Below, in pieces: positions 17,930 through 26,147 of a stretch of DNA of 64,000 nt. The notes beneath the pieces are model-generated. The model worked only from the letters and a program-made list of their open reading frames with translations, did no database searches and had not been told where the DNA came from. The DNA is from Rhodobacteraceae bacterium D3-12 (GTDB taxonomy: Bacteria; Pseudomonadota; Alphaproteobacteria; Rhodobacterales; Rhodobacteraceae). The position numbers and the translations under genes were made by a program. The stretch lies in assembly GCA_025916135.1 (NCBI GenBank), contig CP104793.1:4315001-4379000 (forward strand). Reading direction: 5' to 3'. The first letter of the stretch is position 1. Each line of letters opens with the position of its first letter.

Positions 17930-18751
17930 ATGTTCCAGGTCAGACACAAGCGCACGATGTTTACCTCGGCCATCATCATGGCCGAGCTGATTTACCATTC
18001 GGTGGTCCGCTCAATCCGGAACACCCATGGCAACGCGCTGATGTCGATTGCTATGAACCTGCTGCAAATGGTCATCATGATGGCCGCGTTTTATATCCTG
18101 TTCTCTATTCTCGGGCTCAAAGGCGCGCTCATCCGGGGCGATTTCCTGCTCTACATCATGACCGGCATTTTCCTTTATATGACCCACGTTAAAACGGTCG
18201 CCGCCGTCGCCGGGTCCGAAGGGCCGTCATCGGCCATGATGCAACATGCGCCGATGAACACCGTCATCGCCATCGCCGCCGGTGCATTCGGCACCCTCTA
18301 TATTCAGGTGCTGTCGCTGGTGTTGATCCTGTTTGCCTATCACGTCGGCGTCACCCCCTTCGATATCGAAGACCCGGCCGCCACCTTCCTGATGCTGATT
18401 CTGGCGTGGTTTACCGGCGCCGCGCTGGGGGTTGTGCTCTTGGCGATCAAACCCTGGGCGCCCTCGATGGTGATGATCTTCACCACGATCTATCAACGCG
18501 CCAACATGATCGCTTCGGGCAAAATGTTCGTGGCCAACATGCTCACCGCCGAAAAATTGCGTCTGTTTGACTGGAACCCGCTGTTCCACACCATTGACCA
18601 ATCGCGCGGTTTCGCTTTCATCAACTACTATCCCCGCAACTCCAGCTGGGAATACCCGCTGCTGGTGGGCGTTGTTTTGCTGATGATCGGGCTGATGGCC
18701 GAATTCTACACCCGCCGCCACGCCTCGGCCAGCTGGAACGCAAGACGATGA
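17930..18751 (+). CDS. ABC-2 type polysaccharide export permease
   Basis: A 273-residue integral membrane protein with about six hydrophobic segments (roughly residues 42-63, 72-92, 112-140, 150-176, then near 185-200 and 240-260). It resembles ABC-2 permeases that export capsule or O-antigen (KpsM/RfbA type). With an ATPase subunit it would move a lipid-linked glycan across the inner membrane. No KpsT-type ATPase or periplasmic export partner is in the window, so the partner must be elsewhere. It diverges from cysQ and overlaps the next gene by four bases. A second possible start is Met10. Context points to the neighbouring polysaccharide block. Confidence 0.8.
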   Translation: MFQVRHKRTMFTSAIIMAELIYHSVVRSIRNTHGNALMSIAMNLLQMVIMMAAFYILFSILGLKGALIRGDFLLYIMTGIFLYMTHVKTVAAVAGSEGPSSAMMQHAPMNTVIAIAAGAFGTLYIQVLSLVLILFAYHVGVTPFDIEDPAATFLMLILAWFTGAALGVVLLAIKPWAPSMVMIFTTIYQRANMIASGKMFVANMLTAEKLRLFDWNPLFHTIDQSRGFAFINYYPRNSSWEYPLLVGVVLLMIGLMAEFYTRRHASASWNARR

Positions 18752-19356
18752 CACGCCGCTTGCTCGCGGCTGTGCTGTTGCTTCTGCCCGGCTTTGCCAT
18801 GGCCCAGACACAGTATCCCGCGCTGCATGACGTGACGGGCGTTGCCTCTGATGATGTGCTGAACGTGCGCGCCGAACCGCGCGGTGATGCGCCGGTCATC
18901 GGCGCGCTCTCCTTTGCCGCCAAATTTGTCGAAGTGGTCCGCGTTGAAAACGGCTGGGGCCTCGTCACCCTCGGCGAAGGGTCGGGCTGGGCATCGCTCC
19001 GCTATCTCAAGGCGCAGCCGCACACCCCCGGCGCCTTCCCTGATCAGATCTCCTGCTACGGGACCGAGCCTTTTTGGTCGCTCAGCTATGATGGCAACAA
19101 TGCCCTGCATTATTCTGACATCAACGGCGCGGATCGCCTGATGCGCGTGCAATCCATCCTGCGCGCCCAAGGGCGGCTCGATCGTCACGCCCTCATCGCA
19201 GGCAGCGAAGACGGGCTTGTCACCGCCGTTTACGCCCGCGCCCAATGCAGCGACGGGATGAGCGATCGCGCCTATGGGTTTAGCGTTGATGCGGTGCTGC
19301 GTGACCCGGACGGGCATGTGCTTTTGTCCGGCTGCTGCACGATCAAGCCAGAGTAA
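18748..19356 (+). CDS. Exported SH3-domain protein, COG3650-like C terminus
   Basis: A 202-residue secreted protein. Residues 1-20 are a signal peptide ending in AMAQ. Residues about 28-88 are a bacterial SH3 domain (DVLNVRAEPRGDAPVIGAL, then NGWGLVTLGEGSGWASLRYL). The rest, from ISCYGTEPFWSL to CSDGMSDRAYGFSV and the closing LLSGCC, is the conserved region of an uncharacterised exported family, with cysteines that could form disulfides. SH3b domains often bind peptidoglycan or peptides. The ATG overlaps the permease stop by four bases, so the two are co-translated, but a functional link is only positional. Confidence 0.78.
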   Translation: MTRRLLAAVLLLLPGFAMAQTQYPALHDVTGVASDDVLNVRAEPRGDAPVIGALSFAAKFVEVVRVENGWGLVTLGEGSGWASLRYLKAQPHTPGAFPDQISCYGTEPFWSLSYDGNNALHYSDINGADRLMRVQSILRAQGRLDRHALIAGSEDGLVTAVYARAQCSDGMSDRAYGFSVDAVLRDPDGHVLLSGCCTIKPE

Positions 19357-19365
19357 GCGCCGCCC

Positions 19366-20007
19366 TCACGTCACAACCCTTAGGGTCAGGTTGATCCGCC
19401 CGCCCCCCTTCAACAACCGGCCCGAGCCGAACCTGATCCGGTCGACCCCGTGATGCACCAGCCGCGCAGCCCCGCCCAGCACCACAACATCGCCGGAGCC
19501 GAGCCAGAGCGATTCTGTTTTGCCGCCACGCTCGACACTTCCAACTCGGAACAAACCCTCGTCGCCCAATGACACCGACACCACCGGCTGGCTGAAATCC
19601 GCCTCGTCCCGGTCCTGATGCAGCCCCATGCGCGCGCCCTCACCATAATAGTTGATCAGGCAACACTCCGGCTGGCGCAGGTCATCCACCCCATCCGCGG
19701 CCCCCATAGCCCCCGGCGCAAACCCGTCCCAGACCTGCAAAACCTCTGGCGGAATCACTGGCCACGCCATGCCCTTGGGATGCACCGGCTCATACCGATA
19801 GCCCCGCCGGTCACTGACCCAGCCGAACGCCCCGGCGCTTGTCATCTTAACGCTCATTTCCTTGCCCCAGCGGGTAACCGGGTGAAACATCGGCGCCACG
19901 CGCGCCACCGCGCGCACCGCATCGACCAAGCCCTCCTGCTCCGCCACGCTCAACGCATTGCGATAAACCGCCACCCCGCGCAGCCCGATCTGCTCTGCAA
20001 AATTCAT
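19366..20007 (-). CDS. alkB: Alpha-ketoglutarate-dependent DNA repair dioxygenase AlkB
   Basis: AlkB, 213 residues, removes methyl groups from 1-methyladenine and 3-methylcytosine in DNA and RNA using Fe(II) and 2-oxoglutarate. The iron ligands are His130 and Asp132 (GLHQDRDE) and His186 (LVHHGVD), almost the same numbering as in E. coli AlkB, and the oxoglutarate-binding arginines lie in RINLTLR near the C terminus. It converges with the SH3-protein gene (nine bases apart) and diverges from dnaK. No Ada gene is adjacent. Confidence 0.95.
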   Translation of the reverse strand: MNFAEQIGLRGVAVYRNALSVAEQEGLVDAVRAVARVAPMFHPVTRWGKEMSVKMTSAGAFGWVSDRRGYRYEPVHPKGMAWPVIPPEVLQVWDGFAPGAMGAADGVDDLRQPECCLINYYGEGARMGLHQDRDEADFSQPVVSVSLGDEGLFRVGSVERGGKTESLWLGSGDVVVLGGAARLVHHGVDRIRFGSGRLLKGGGRINLTLRVVT

Positions 20008-20077
20008 AAAACCCTGCCTATTCCGGCCACATATTCAAAAAACCCGCAAAATTTGCATTTTCAAGAGCCTCACACCG

Positions 20078-20106
20078 CTTGCAGGGGCAATTTCGCCTCC
20101 TTATAT
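20078..20106 (+). promoter_or_regulatory. Probable RpoH heat-shock promoter of dnaK
   Basis: CTTG at 20078-20081, a 17-base spacer, then CCTTATAT at 20099-20106. This fits the alphaproteobacterial sigma-32 pattern (CTTG -35 core and a C-rich, TAT-containing -10) and lies about 120 bases upstream of the dnaK start, where heat-shock control is expected. It is a visual match only. Confidence 0.55.
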
Positions 20107-20223
20107 ACGCCCGGAAGCGTCGTTCACCGGAGCCATCCGGCGCGGCATCAAAATCCGGGGCGCGGGTGCCAAAACGGGTCCGCACCTCGCAACATCGCCT
20201 TAACTCTAGAAGGGATCAAAATC

Positions 20224-22158
20224 ATGGGTAAAGTCATCGGGATCGACCTCGGTACAACCAACTCCTGCGTCGCCATTATGGACGGCTCGCAGCCTCGCGT
20301 CATCGAAAACTCCGAAGGGGCACGCACCACGCCCTCGATCGTCGCATTCGCAGAAGACGAACGCCTCGTTGGCCAATCGGCCAAACGTCAGGCCGTCACC
20401 AACCCCGACAACACGATCTTCGGCGTCAAGCGCCTGATCGGTCGTCGTTATGACGACGAGCATCTCGCCAAGGACAAGCACAACCTGCCGTTCAACGTGG
20501 TTGACGGTGGCAATGGCGATGCGTGGGTTGAATCGCGTGGCGACAAATATTCGCCTTCGCAAATCTCTGCCTTCATTCTCGGCAAGATGAAAGAAACCGC
20601 CGAAAGCTATCTCGGCGAAGACGTCACCCAAGCGGTCATCACCGTCCCGGCCTACTTCAACGACGCCCAGCGTCAGGCCACCAAGGACGCGGGCAAGATC
20701 GCCGGCCTCGAAGTGCTGCGGATCATCAACGAACCGACAGCCGCCGCGCTCGCCTATGGGCTCGATAAAGAAGACAACCACACCATCGCGGTCTATGACC
20801 TTGGCGGCGGTACATTCGACGTGACCATTCTTGAGATCGACGATGGCCTGTTCGAAGTGAAATCCACCAACGGCGACACCTTCCTTGGTGGTGAAGACTT
20901 CGACATGCGGATCGTCAACTACCTCGCTGACGAGTTCAAGAAAGAGCACGGCGTCGACCTGACCAAAGACAAAATGGCCCTCCAGCGTCTCAAAGAAGCT
21001 GCCGAGAAAGCCAAGATCGAACTGTCCAGCTCTGCGCAAACCGAGATCAACCAGCCGTTCATCTCGATGGGCAAAGACGGTCAGCCGCTGCACATGGTGA
21101 TGAAACTCACCCGTGCCAAGCTGGAATCGCTGGTCAGCGACCTGATCAAGGCGTCTCTGAAACCCTGTCAGGCCGCTCTCAAGGATGCGGGCCTGTCCAA
21201 AGACGACATCGACGAAATCGTGCTCGTCGGCGGGATGACCCGTATGCCGCGCGTCGTTGACGAAGTGACCAAATTCTTCGGCAAAGAGCCGCACAAGGGT
21301 GTGAACCCTGACGAAGTTGTCGCCATGGGCGCCGCCATTCAGGCCGGTGTTCTCCAAGGCGACGTCAAAGACGTGGTTCTGCTCGACGTGACACCGCTGT
21401 CGCTCGGCATCGAAACGCTGGGTGGCGTGTTCACCCGCCTGATCGACCGCAACACCACGATCCCGACCAAAAAGTCGCAGATCTTCTCGACCGCCGAAGA
21501 CAACCAGAACGCCGTGACCATCCGCGTGTTCCGTGGCGAGCGTGAAATGGCGGCCGACAACAAGATCCTTGGTCAGTTCAACCTCGAAGACATCCCGCCC
21601 GCTCCGCGCGGTATGCCGCAAATCGAAGTGACCTTTGACATCGACGCCAACGGCATCGTGCACGTCGGCGCCAAGGACAAAGGCACCGGCAAAGAGCACA
21701 AGATCACGATCCAGGCATCGGGTGGTCTCAGCGACGAGGACATCGACAAGATGGTCCAAGACGCCGAGGACAACGCCGAGGCGGACAAAGAGCGCAAAGA
21801 GCTGGTCGAAGCCAAAAACCAGGCCGAAAGCCTCATACACTCGACCGAGAAGTCGGTGGAAGAGCATTCGGACAAGGTTGACCCGACCACGGTCGAGGCG
21901 ATCGAACTCGCCATCGCCGCGCTCAAGGACGATCTTGAGAAGGAAGACGCTACCGCCGAGAAGATCAAAGGCGGCGTGCAGAACGTGACCGAGGCCGCGA
22001 TGAAACTGGGCGAAGCCATCTACAAGGCTGCTCAGGAAGAAGGCGAACAGCCGGAGCCAGCAGCCGCCGATGATATGGCCGCTGACGCAGCTGCCGGTGG
22101 CGACGATGACATCGTCGATGCCGACTTCGAAGACCTCGACGACGACAAGCGCAAGTAA
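20224..22158 (+). CDS. dnaK: Chaperone DnaK (Hsp70)
   Basis: DnaK, 644 residues, is the ATP-driven Hsp70 that folds nascent and stress-damaged proteins with DnaJ and GrpE. The ATPase domain (about 1-385) starts [18 protein letters not shown] and contains [11 protein letters not shown] and [10 protein letters not shown]. The substrate domain follows ([18 protein letters not shown], and RQ/GERE strand motifs). The helical lid ends in an acidic tail [11 protein letters not shown]. The reading frame extends far upstream of 20224, but GATCAAAATC ATG with an AGAAGGGA site marks the true start. A heat-shock promoter candidate lies upstream. dnaJ follows after 63 bases. grpE is not in the window. Confidence 0.99.
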   Translation: MGKVIGIDLGTTNSCVAIMDGSQPRVIENSEGARTTPSIVAFAEDERLVGQSAKRQAVTNPDNTIFGVKRLIGRRYDDEHLAKDKHNLPFNVVDGGNGDAWVESRGDKYSPSQISAFILGKMKETAESYLGEDVTQAVITVPAYFNDAQRQATKDAGKIAGLEVLRIINEPTAAALAYGLDKEDNHTIAVYDLGGGTFDVTILEIDDGLFEVKSTNGDTFLGGEDFDMRIVNYLADEFKKEHGVDLTKDKMALQRLKEAAEKAKIELSSSAQTEINQPFISMGKDGQPLHMVMKLTRAKLESLVSDLIKASLKPCQAALKDAGLSKDDIDEIVLVGGMTRMPRVVDEVTKFFGKEPHKGVNPDEVVAMGAAIQAGVLQGDVKDVVLLDVTPLSLGIETLGGVFTRLIDRNTTIPTKKSQIFSTAEDNQNAVTIRVFRGEREMAADNKILGQFNLEDIPPAPRGMPQIEVTFDIDANGIVHVGAKDKGTGKEHKITIQASGGLSDEDIDKMVQDAEDNAEADKERKELVEAKNQAESLIHSTEKSVEEHSDKVDPTTVEAIELAIAALKDDLEKEDATAEKIKGGVQNVTEAAMKLGEAIYKAAQEEGEQPEPAAADDMAADAAAGGDDDIVDADFEDLDDDKRK

Positions 22159-22221
22159 GCGTTAGCAGGTTCACCCGGAGCCGATCGCGGTTCCGGGTGA
22201 CCAAGACGAGGGGATACCTCT

Positions 22222-23385
22222 ATGTCAAAACGCGATTACTATGATGTGCTTGGCGTCGCCAAGGGCGCCTCTGCGGATGAGATCAAGAAGGGCTATCGCA
22301 AGAAAGCGAAAGAGCTTCACCCAGACCGCAACGCAGACAACCCCGACGCAGAAGCACAGTTCAAAGAAGCAAACGAAGCCTACGAAGTCCTCAAGGACGC
22401 CGAAAAGAAAGCCGCCTATGACCGCTACGGTCACGCGGCATTCGAAGGCGGCATGGGCGGCGGCGGTCATCCCGGTGCTGGCTATCGTGGCGGCGGGCAG
22501 GGCGACTTCGCCTCGGCCTTCTCCGACGTGTTCGATGATCTCTTCGGTGATTTCATGGGCGGCCGTGGCGGGCCCGGTGGCGGTGGTCGAAGCCGCGCCG
22601 CGCGTGGCGCCGATTTGCGCTACAACCTGCGCATTTCGCTCGAAGACGCCTTTGCGGGCCTGCAGAAAACCATCAACGTGCCCACCTCTGTGGCCTGTGA
22701 TGCCTGCGATGGCTCGGGTGCCGAAGGCGGCGCAGAGCCCACCACCTGCCCGACCTGCTCCGGCATGGGCAAGGTGCGTGCGCAACAGGGTTTCTTTACC
22801 GTCGAACGCACCTGTCCGACCTGTTCGGGCTTGGGCCAGACCATCGAGAACCCGTGCAAAAGCTGTGGTGGCCAAGGGCGCATTCACAAGGATCGCTCGC
22901 TCTCCGTCAACATCCCCGCAGGTGTTGAAACCGGCACCCGCATCCGTCTCGCTGGCGAAGGCGAAGCCGGCATGCGCGGTGGTCCCTCGGGCGACCTCTA
23001 CATCTTTATCGAGGTCGAACAGCACAAGATATTCGAGCGTGACAGCTCCAATCTCTATTGCCGCGTCCCGGTCTCCATGACCGCCGCCGCGCTGGGAGGC
23101 GATATCGAAGTGCCCACAATCGACGGTGGCCGCAGCCGTGTGAAAATCCCTGCCGGGTCGCAATCGGGTCGCCAGATGCGCCTGCGTTCCAAAGGGATGC
23201 CCGCGCTGCGCGGTGGTCCCGCTGGGGATATGTTCATCGAACTGGCCGTCGAAACGCCGGTCAACCTCACGTCGCGGCAAAGAGAGCTGCTGCGCGAGTT
23301 TGATGAGCTGAGCGAAGAGAACAACCCGCAAAGCTCGACCTTCTTCAAGTCGGTCAAGAACTTCTGGGACTCGATGAAGGGGTGA
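22222..23385 (+). CDS. dnaJ: Chaperone DnaJ (Hsp40)
   Basis: DnaJ, 387 residues, type I co-chaperone that delivers clients to DnaK and stimulates its ATPase. The J domain is at residues 1-75 with the HPD triad in LHPDRNAD. A Gly/Phe-rich linker runs about 75-125. Four zinc-binding CxxCxGxG repeats ([32 protein letters not shown]) lie at about 150-225. The C-terminal substrate-binding domains follow. The start at 22222 has a GAGGGGA ribosome-binding site. It is the last gene of the dnaK-dnaJ operon, which ends at a strong hairpin at 23553-23580. Confidence 0.99.
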   Translation: MSKRDYYDVLGVAKGASADEIKKGYRKKAKELHPDRNADNPDAEAQFKEANEAYEVLKDAEKKAAYDRYGHAAFEGGMGGGGHPGAGYRGGGQGDFASAFSDVFDDLFGDFMGGRGGPGGGGRSRAARGADLRYNLRISLEDAFAGLQKTINVPTSVACDACDGSGAEGGAEPTTCPTCSGMGKVRAQQGFFTVERTCPTCSGLGQTIENPCKSCGGQGRIHKDRSLSVNIPAGVETGTRIRLAGEGEAGMRGGPSGDLYIFIEVEQHKIFERDSSNLYCRVPVSMTAAALGGDIEVPTIDGGRSRVKIPAGSQSGRQMRLRSKGMPALRGGPAGDMFIELAVETPVNLTSRQRELLREFDELSEENNPQSSTFFKSVKNFWDSMKG

Positions 23386-23504
23386 GCAGGCTACCCGGAA
23401 ACGCTCCAGCGGAGCGTTTCGCCTGCGAACGGGCGGAGCCCTGGACCGAGCAGGCTCCCCGGAAACGCTCCAGCGGAGCGTTTCGCTTGGCGTACGGGCG
23501 GAGC
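23384..23504. repeat. Two tandem 56/57-bp copies of a palindromic element
   Basis: Two near-identical units lie at 23384-23439 and 23448-23504. Each begins GAGCAGGCT, contains a perfect 10-base-pair inverted repeat (GAAACGCTCC / GGAGCGTTTC around AGC; at 23398-23420 and 23462-23484) and ends ACGGGCGGAGC. They differ at a few positions and one indel. The first unit starts inside the dnaJ stop codon. They look like REP-type elements or processed mRNA hairpins. Confidence 0.85.
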
Positions 23505-23552
23505 TTGATGTAGGGCGGGGTTTCACCCCGCCATCCCCTTCCCGAATCATCC

Positions 23553-23585
23553 AAAGGGTGCGTGATTTCACGCACCCTTTCTTTT
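23553..23585 (+). terminator. Intrinsic terminator of dnaK-dnaJ
   Basis: A 12-13 base-pair hairpin (AAAGGGTGCGTGA at 23553-23565 with its complement at 23568-23580) is followed by CTTTTG. It lies downstream of dnaJ and is the strongest terminator-like structure in this interval. Confidence 0.75.
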
Positions 23586-23644
23586 GCGTTAATTTCCACC
23601 GCGCGCATGGGTAACACTCGCCCGAATGCCACAACCCAATCCTC

Positions 23645-23683
23645 CGGCAGCCGGGAGTCAGCCGGATGTCAGCCGAGAGTCAC
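23645..23683. repeat. Dispersed 39-bp repeat, copy A
   Basis: Starts CCGGCAGCCGGGAGTCA, continues with GCCGGATGTCAGCCGAGAGTCA, and is 38/39 identical by eye to the copy at 39905-39943. A shorter inverted copy lies at 56161-56181. It contains internal GCCGGGAGTCA-type half-repeats. All three copies are intergenic. Confidence 0.85.
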
Positions 23684-23764
23684 CCCCAAATCCGCCAAAA
23701 AAGAATCGTTAACCTTCGGCCTGATTAACCAAATCTTCACCAACAAGATGCCAATCTCCAAGGC

Positions 23765-24529
23765 ATGAGCCAGCAACCGCAATTTTCTGAAAGCCCCTTG
23801 CCCCTTTTTGCCGAGGATGAGGTCGACATCACCCCCGCCCTGCCTGCCGGTCCGCGCCCCTCCTATATCAAGGATCACCGCCAACGCCTGCGCGCGCGTT
23901 TTCTCTCCGGCGGCGCGGCGGCGCTCCCCGATTACGAGATGCTTGAACTGGTCCTGTTTCGCGCCATTCCCCGCCGTGATGTCAAACCAATCGCCTACAA
24001 GTTGTTGGAAACATTCGGTGATTTCAACGGCGTCGTCGCCGCCCCGCCAGAGCGTCTGTCTGAGGTTTCCGGCATCGGAGAGGCGGTGATCTGCGAGTTG
24101 AAGATCGTCGAAGCCGCCGCCCATCGCCTCGCCCGAAGCCGTGTCATGCAGCGCCCCGTCGTCTCCTCATGGGACGCCCTGATCGACTATTGCCACACGG
24201 CCATGGCGCATCGCGACATCGAACAGTTCCGCGTGCTCTACCTTGATCGCAAGAACGTCCTCATCGCTGACGAAGAACAGGCCCGCGGCACGGTTGATCA
24301 CGTCCCCGTCTACCCCCGAGAGGTGGTGAAACGCGCCCTACAAATCAACGCTAGTGCTTTGATTCTAGTTCATAATCACCCCTCCGGTGATCCCACGCCA
24401 AGCCCCGAAGACATCTCAATGACGGCCAAAATCGACGACGCCGCCCAAGCCCTCGGGCTGACCCTGCACGATCATCTGATCATCGGAAAATCGACCGAGC
24501 TTAGCTTCCGTTCCGAAGGTCTGCTCTAA
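23765..24529 (+). CDS. radC: RadC-family JAB-domain protein
   Basis: A 254-residue RadC protein. Residues about 35-125 include a helix-hairpin-helix-like region (LSEVSGIGEAVICELKIVEAAAHRL). Residues about 130-254 are the JAB/MPN metalloprotease-like domain with the zinc motif LVHNHPSGDPTPSPED. RadC was named as a DNA repair gene but its role is unproven; JAB folds usually are isopeptidases or nucleases. The ATG at 23765 follows AAGG. It stands alone, between the dnaKJ terminator and a convergent gene. Confidence 0.93.
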   Translation: MSQQPQFSESPLPLFAEDEVDITPALPAGPRPSYIKDHRQRLRARFLSGGAAALPDYEMLELVLFRAIPRRDVKPIAYKLLETFGDFNGVVAAPPERLSEVSGIGEAVICELKIVEAAAHRLARSRVMQRPVVSSWDALIDYCHTAMAHRDIEQFRVLYLDRKNVLIADEEQARGTVDHVPVYPREVVKRALQINASALILVHNHPSGDPTPSPEDISMTAKIDDAAQALGLTLHDHLIIGKSTELSFRSEGLL

Positions 24530-24565
24530 CGGTGCTCTTGGCCGGGCAAACCGGCCAACCTCTTG

Positions 24566-26125
24566 TCACTTAACCCAAATTTCCACGCGCCGGTTCACCT
24601 GTCGGCCCCACGCGCTGTCGTCACAGGCCATCGGCATCGCCTCGCCAAAACCGGCGATCACCATTTTTACCCGGTCAAAATTCGCCGTCTCCGCCGCTTC
24701 GATCACCGCCCGCTGCACCGCCTTCGCCCGTCGCTCGGAAATCGCCTTGTTGCCCGTCGCTGGCCCGTCGCCATCGCTGAACCCGGCAAAGATCATCCGC
24801 CGCCCGTCATAGCGCCCCGCCTCCAACTCCCGCGCCAATTGCGCCACGTTGGATCGCGACTGCGCATCCAGCTTCACCGACCCCGCCTCAAACCGGAACG
24901 ATGTGGTCAACCGCTTGTGCCCCCACAACGCGGCAACCATGTCCTGCAATTCGCCCAAGCCGACCTCGTCACCCGCGCCAGCCACCGCATTTGCAAACCT
25001 ATCGCCTTGGGAATCAATCGAAATTTCTTCGGGCTGGCGGTCAACAAACCCGGCGCGCCGGATCACCAATTGCGCCGGAACCGACCGGGTAAAGCTCAGA
25101 AATTCGCGTGCCAATTTGGGCAATCGTCGCGCCGGAAGATAGAGGAACAGAGGCGTCGTCAGCGGGTAATCCTCGGTCTTGACCGTCCGCCGCGCCGGGG
25201 CCAGCGCATAGCCGCAACTCCCGGTCAGCACTAGCGCCTGTGCGTTGCCCCGCGCCGCAAAACTCGCCACGCCTATCCCGAAAGGATCTGCAACCACGGC
25301 CTTGGCCAACGCCGCATCATCACCATGGCGCACCACCTCCGCCCCAAGGGTCAGTCCCGCAGGCTTTAACAACCGGTCCTCCACCGCCTGCCCCAATCCT
25401 GACTTCGCATCTCTCAGATGTAAGGTGATCGGCGCATCCGGCCCGCCCAACACTTTCCAATTGTTGATCTTTCCGCCGAAAATCTGCGCCAGTTCGTCAA
25501 CCGAAACATGCGCCACCGGGTTGCCCGGCGCGATCACCGCCACCAGCGCATCCAACGCCAAAACGCGCGCCCGTCCGCGTGATGTCATGTCGCCCAAACC
25601 GGCCTCGCGCGCGTGGCGCAACTCCGTCCGCCGCACCTCTCGCACGGCCATCGCAATGTCTGCGACATCCGCGAACAAATCGGCAAACCCTTCGTCCGTA
25701 TTGGTCAGGTGAAAGTAAAACCGCGCCTTTAGCCGCCCGCTCTCGCGCTCGTGCAGCAGGGCTTTAAACCCGTCCGACATGTCCTCTCGCGTGACGGTCA
25801 ATCCCTGTCGCCGGGCAAACGCCTCTAACAGAGCCGGCATCAACTGCTCTCCGATCGTTCCCGCCCCGGAGAAGTCCAACTCCGCCACGAAATCGGTCAA
25901 ACTCGGGCAGCCCGGCCCCTCACAGCGCACGCCCGACCCGTCGACAGTCAGCACGCCATAAACCGTGTCGACGCGATAGAATTCGCCGTCAAACCCTTTG
26001 AGCGTGCCGCTGATCTCCACCGCACCGTCATGCGAGGTCAGCGTGACGTCCTGCGCCACCGCGCCAAAGGCCGTTGCAAAAAAGAAGAGTGCGGCGCAAA
26101 ACGCCGCACGCACCATTTGTTTCAA
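24566..26125 (-). CDS. Exported PstS-like/OmpA-family fusion protein
   Basis: A 519-residue exported protein. The signal peptide covers about residues 1-25 (AAFCAALFFFATAFGAVAQ). Residues about 80-370 resemble a periplasmic phosphate-type binding domain (FSGAGTIGEQLMPALLEAF, VAVIAPGNPVAHVSVDELAQIFGGKINNW). Residues about 395-519 are an OmpA-type peptidoglycan-binding domain (TTSFRFEAGSVKLDAQSRSNVAQLARELE, then NKAISERRAKAVQRAVI and RQVNRRVEIWVK). It is probably a periplasmic protein tethered to peptidoglycan. The TTG at 26125 has a GGGG site; the in-frame ATG at 26116 is an alternative start. No phosphate transporter genes are near, so a role in phosphate uptake is doubtful. The next gene upstream has the same direction, 22 bases away. 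Confidence 0.82.
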   Translation of the reverse strand: MKQMVRAAFCAALFFFATAFGAVAQDVTLTSHDGAVEISGTLKGFDGEFYRVDTVYGVLTVDGSGVRCEGPGCPSLTDFVAELDFSGAGTIGEQLMPALLEAFARRQGLTVTREDMSDGFKALLHERESGRLKARFYFHLTNTDEGFADLFADVADIAMAVREVRRTELRHAREAGLGDMTSRGRARVLALDALVAVIAPGNPVAHVSVDELAQIFGGKINNWKVLGGPDAPITLHLRDAKSGLGQAVEDRLLKPAGLTLGAEVVRHGDDAALAKAVVADPFGIGVASFAARGNAQALVLTGSCGYALAPARRTVKTEDYPLTTPLFLYLPARRLPKLAREFLSFTRSVPAQLVIRRAGFVDRQPEEISIDSQGDRFANAVAGAGDEVGLGELQDMVAALWGHKRLTTSFRFEAGSVKLDAQSRSNVAQLARELEAGRYDGRRMIFAGFSDGDGPATGNKAISERRAKAVQRAVIEAAETANFDRVKMVIAGFGEAMPMACDDSAWGRQVNRRVEIWVK

Positions 26126-26147
26126 GTCATGCCCCGTGAAAAGTGGC

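Larger units (their letters stand above)
23386..23764. other. Non-coding dnaJ-radC interval rich in hairpins and repeats
   Basis: The 379 bases between dnaJ and radC carry no gene I can support. They hold the two tandem palindromic units, a further 8-base-pair hairpin (GGCGGGGT / ACCCCGCC, 23514-23532), the dnaKJ terminator, one copy of the CCGGCAGCCGGGAGTCA repeat, and an AT-richer stretch with GTTAACC before radC that probably contains its promoter. Confidence 0.75.

Noticed and set aside
20206-21867. Long open frame (about 550 codons) antisense to dnaK
   Set aside because: It is a mirror of the codon bias of dnaK: no homology, no ribosome-binding site, and its frame is set by the GC-rich third positions of the real gene.
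22225-23634. 469-codon frame antisense to dnaJ that includes the tandem repeats
   Set aside because: Shadow frame; the repeats translate into repeated peptides here, but this is a by-product of the palindromes.
23384-23683. CRISPR-like repeats downstream of dnaJ
   Set aside because: Only two tandem units with no spacer, plus an unrelated repeat; no cas genes in the window.
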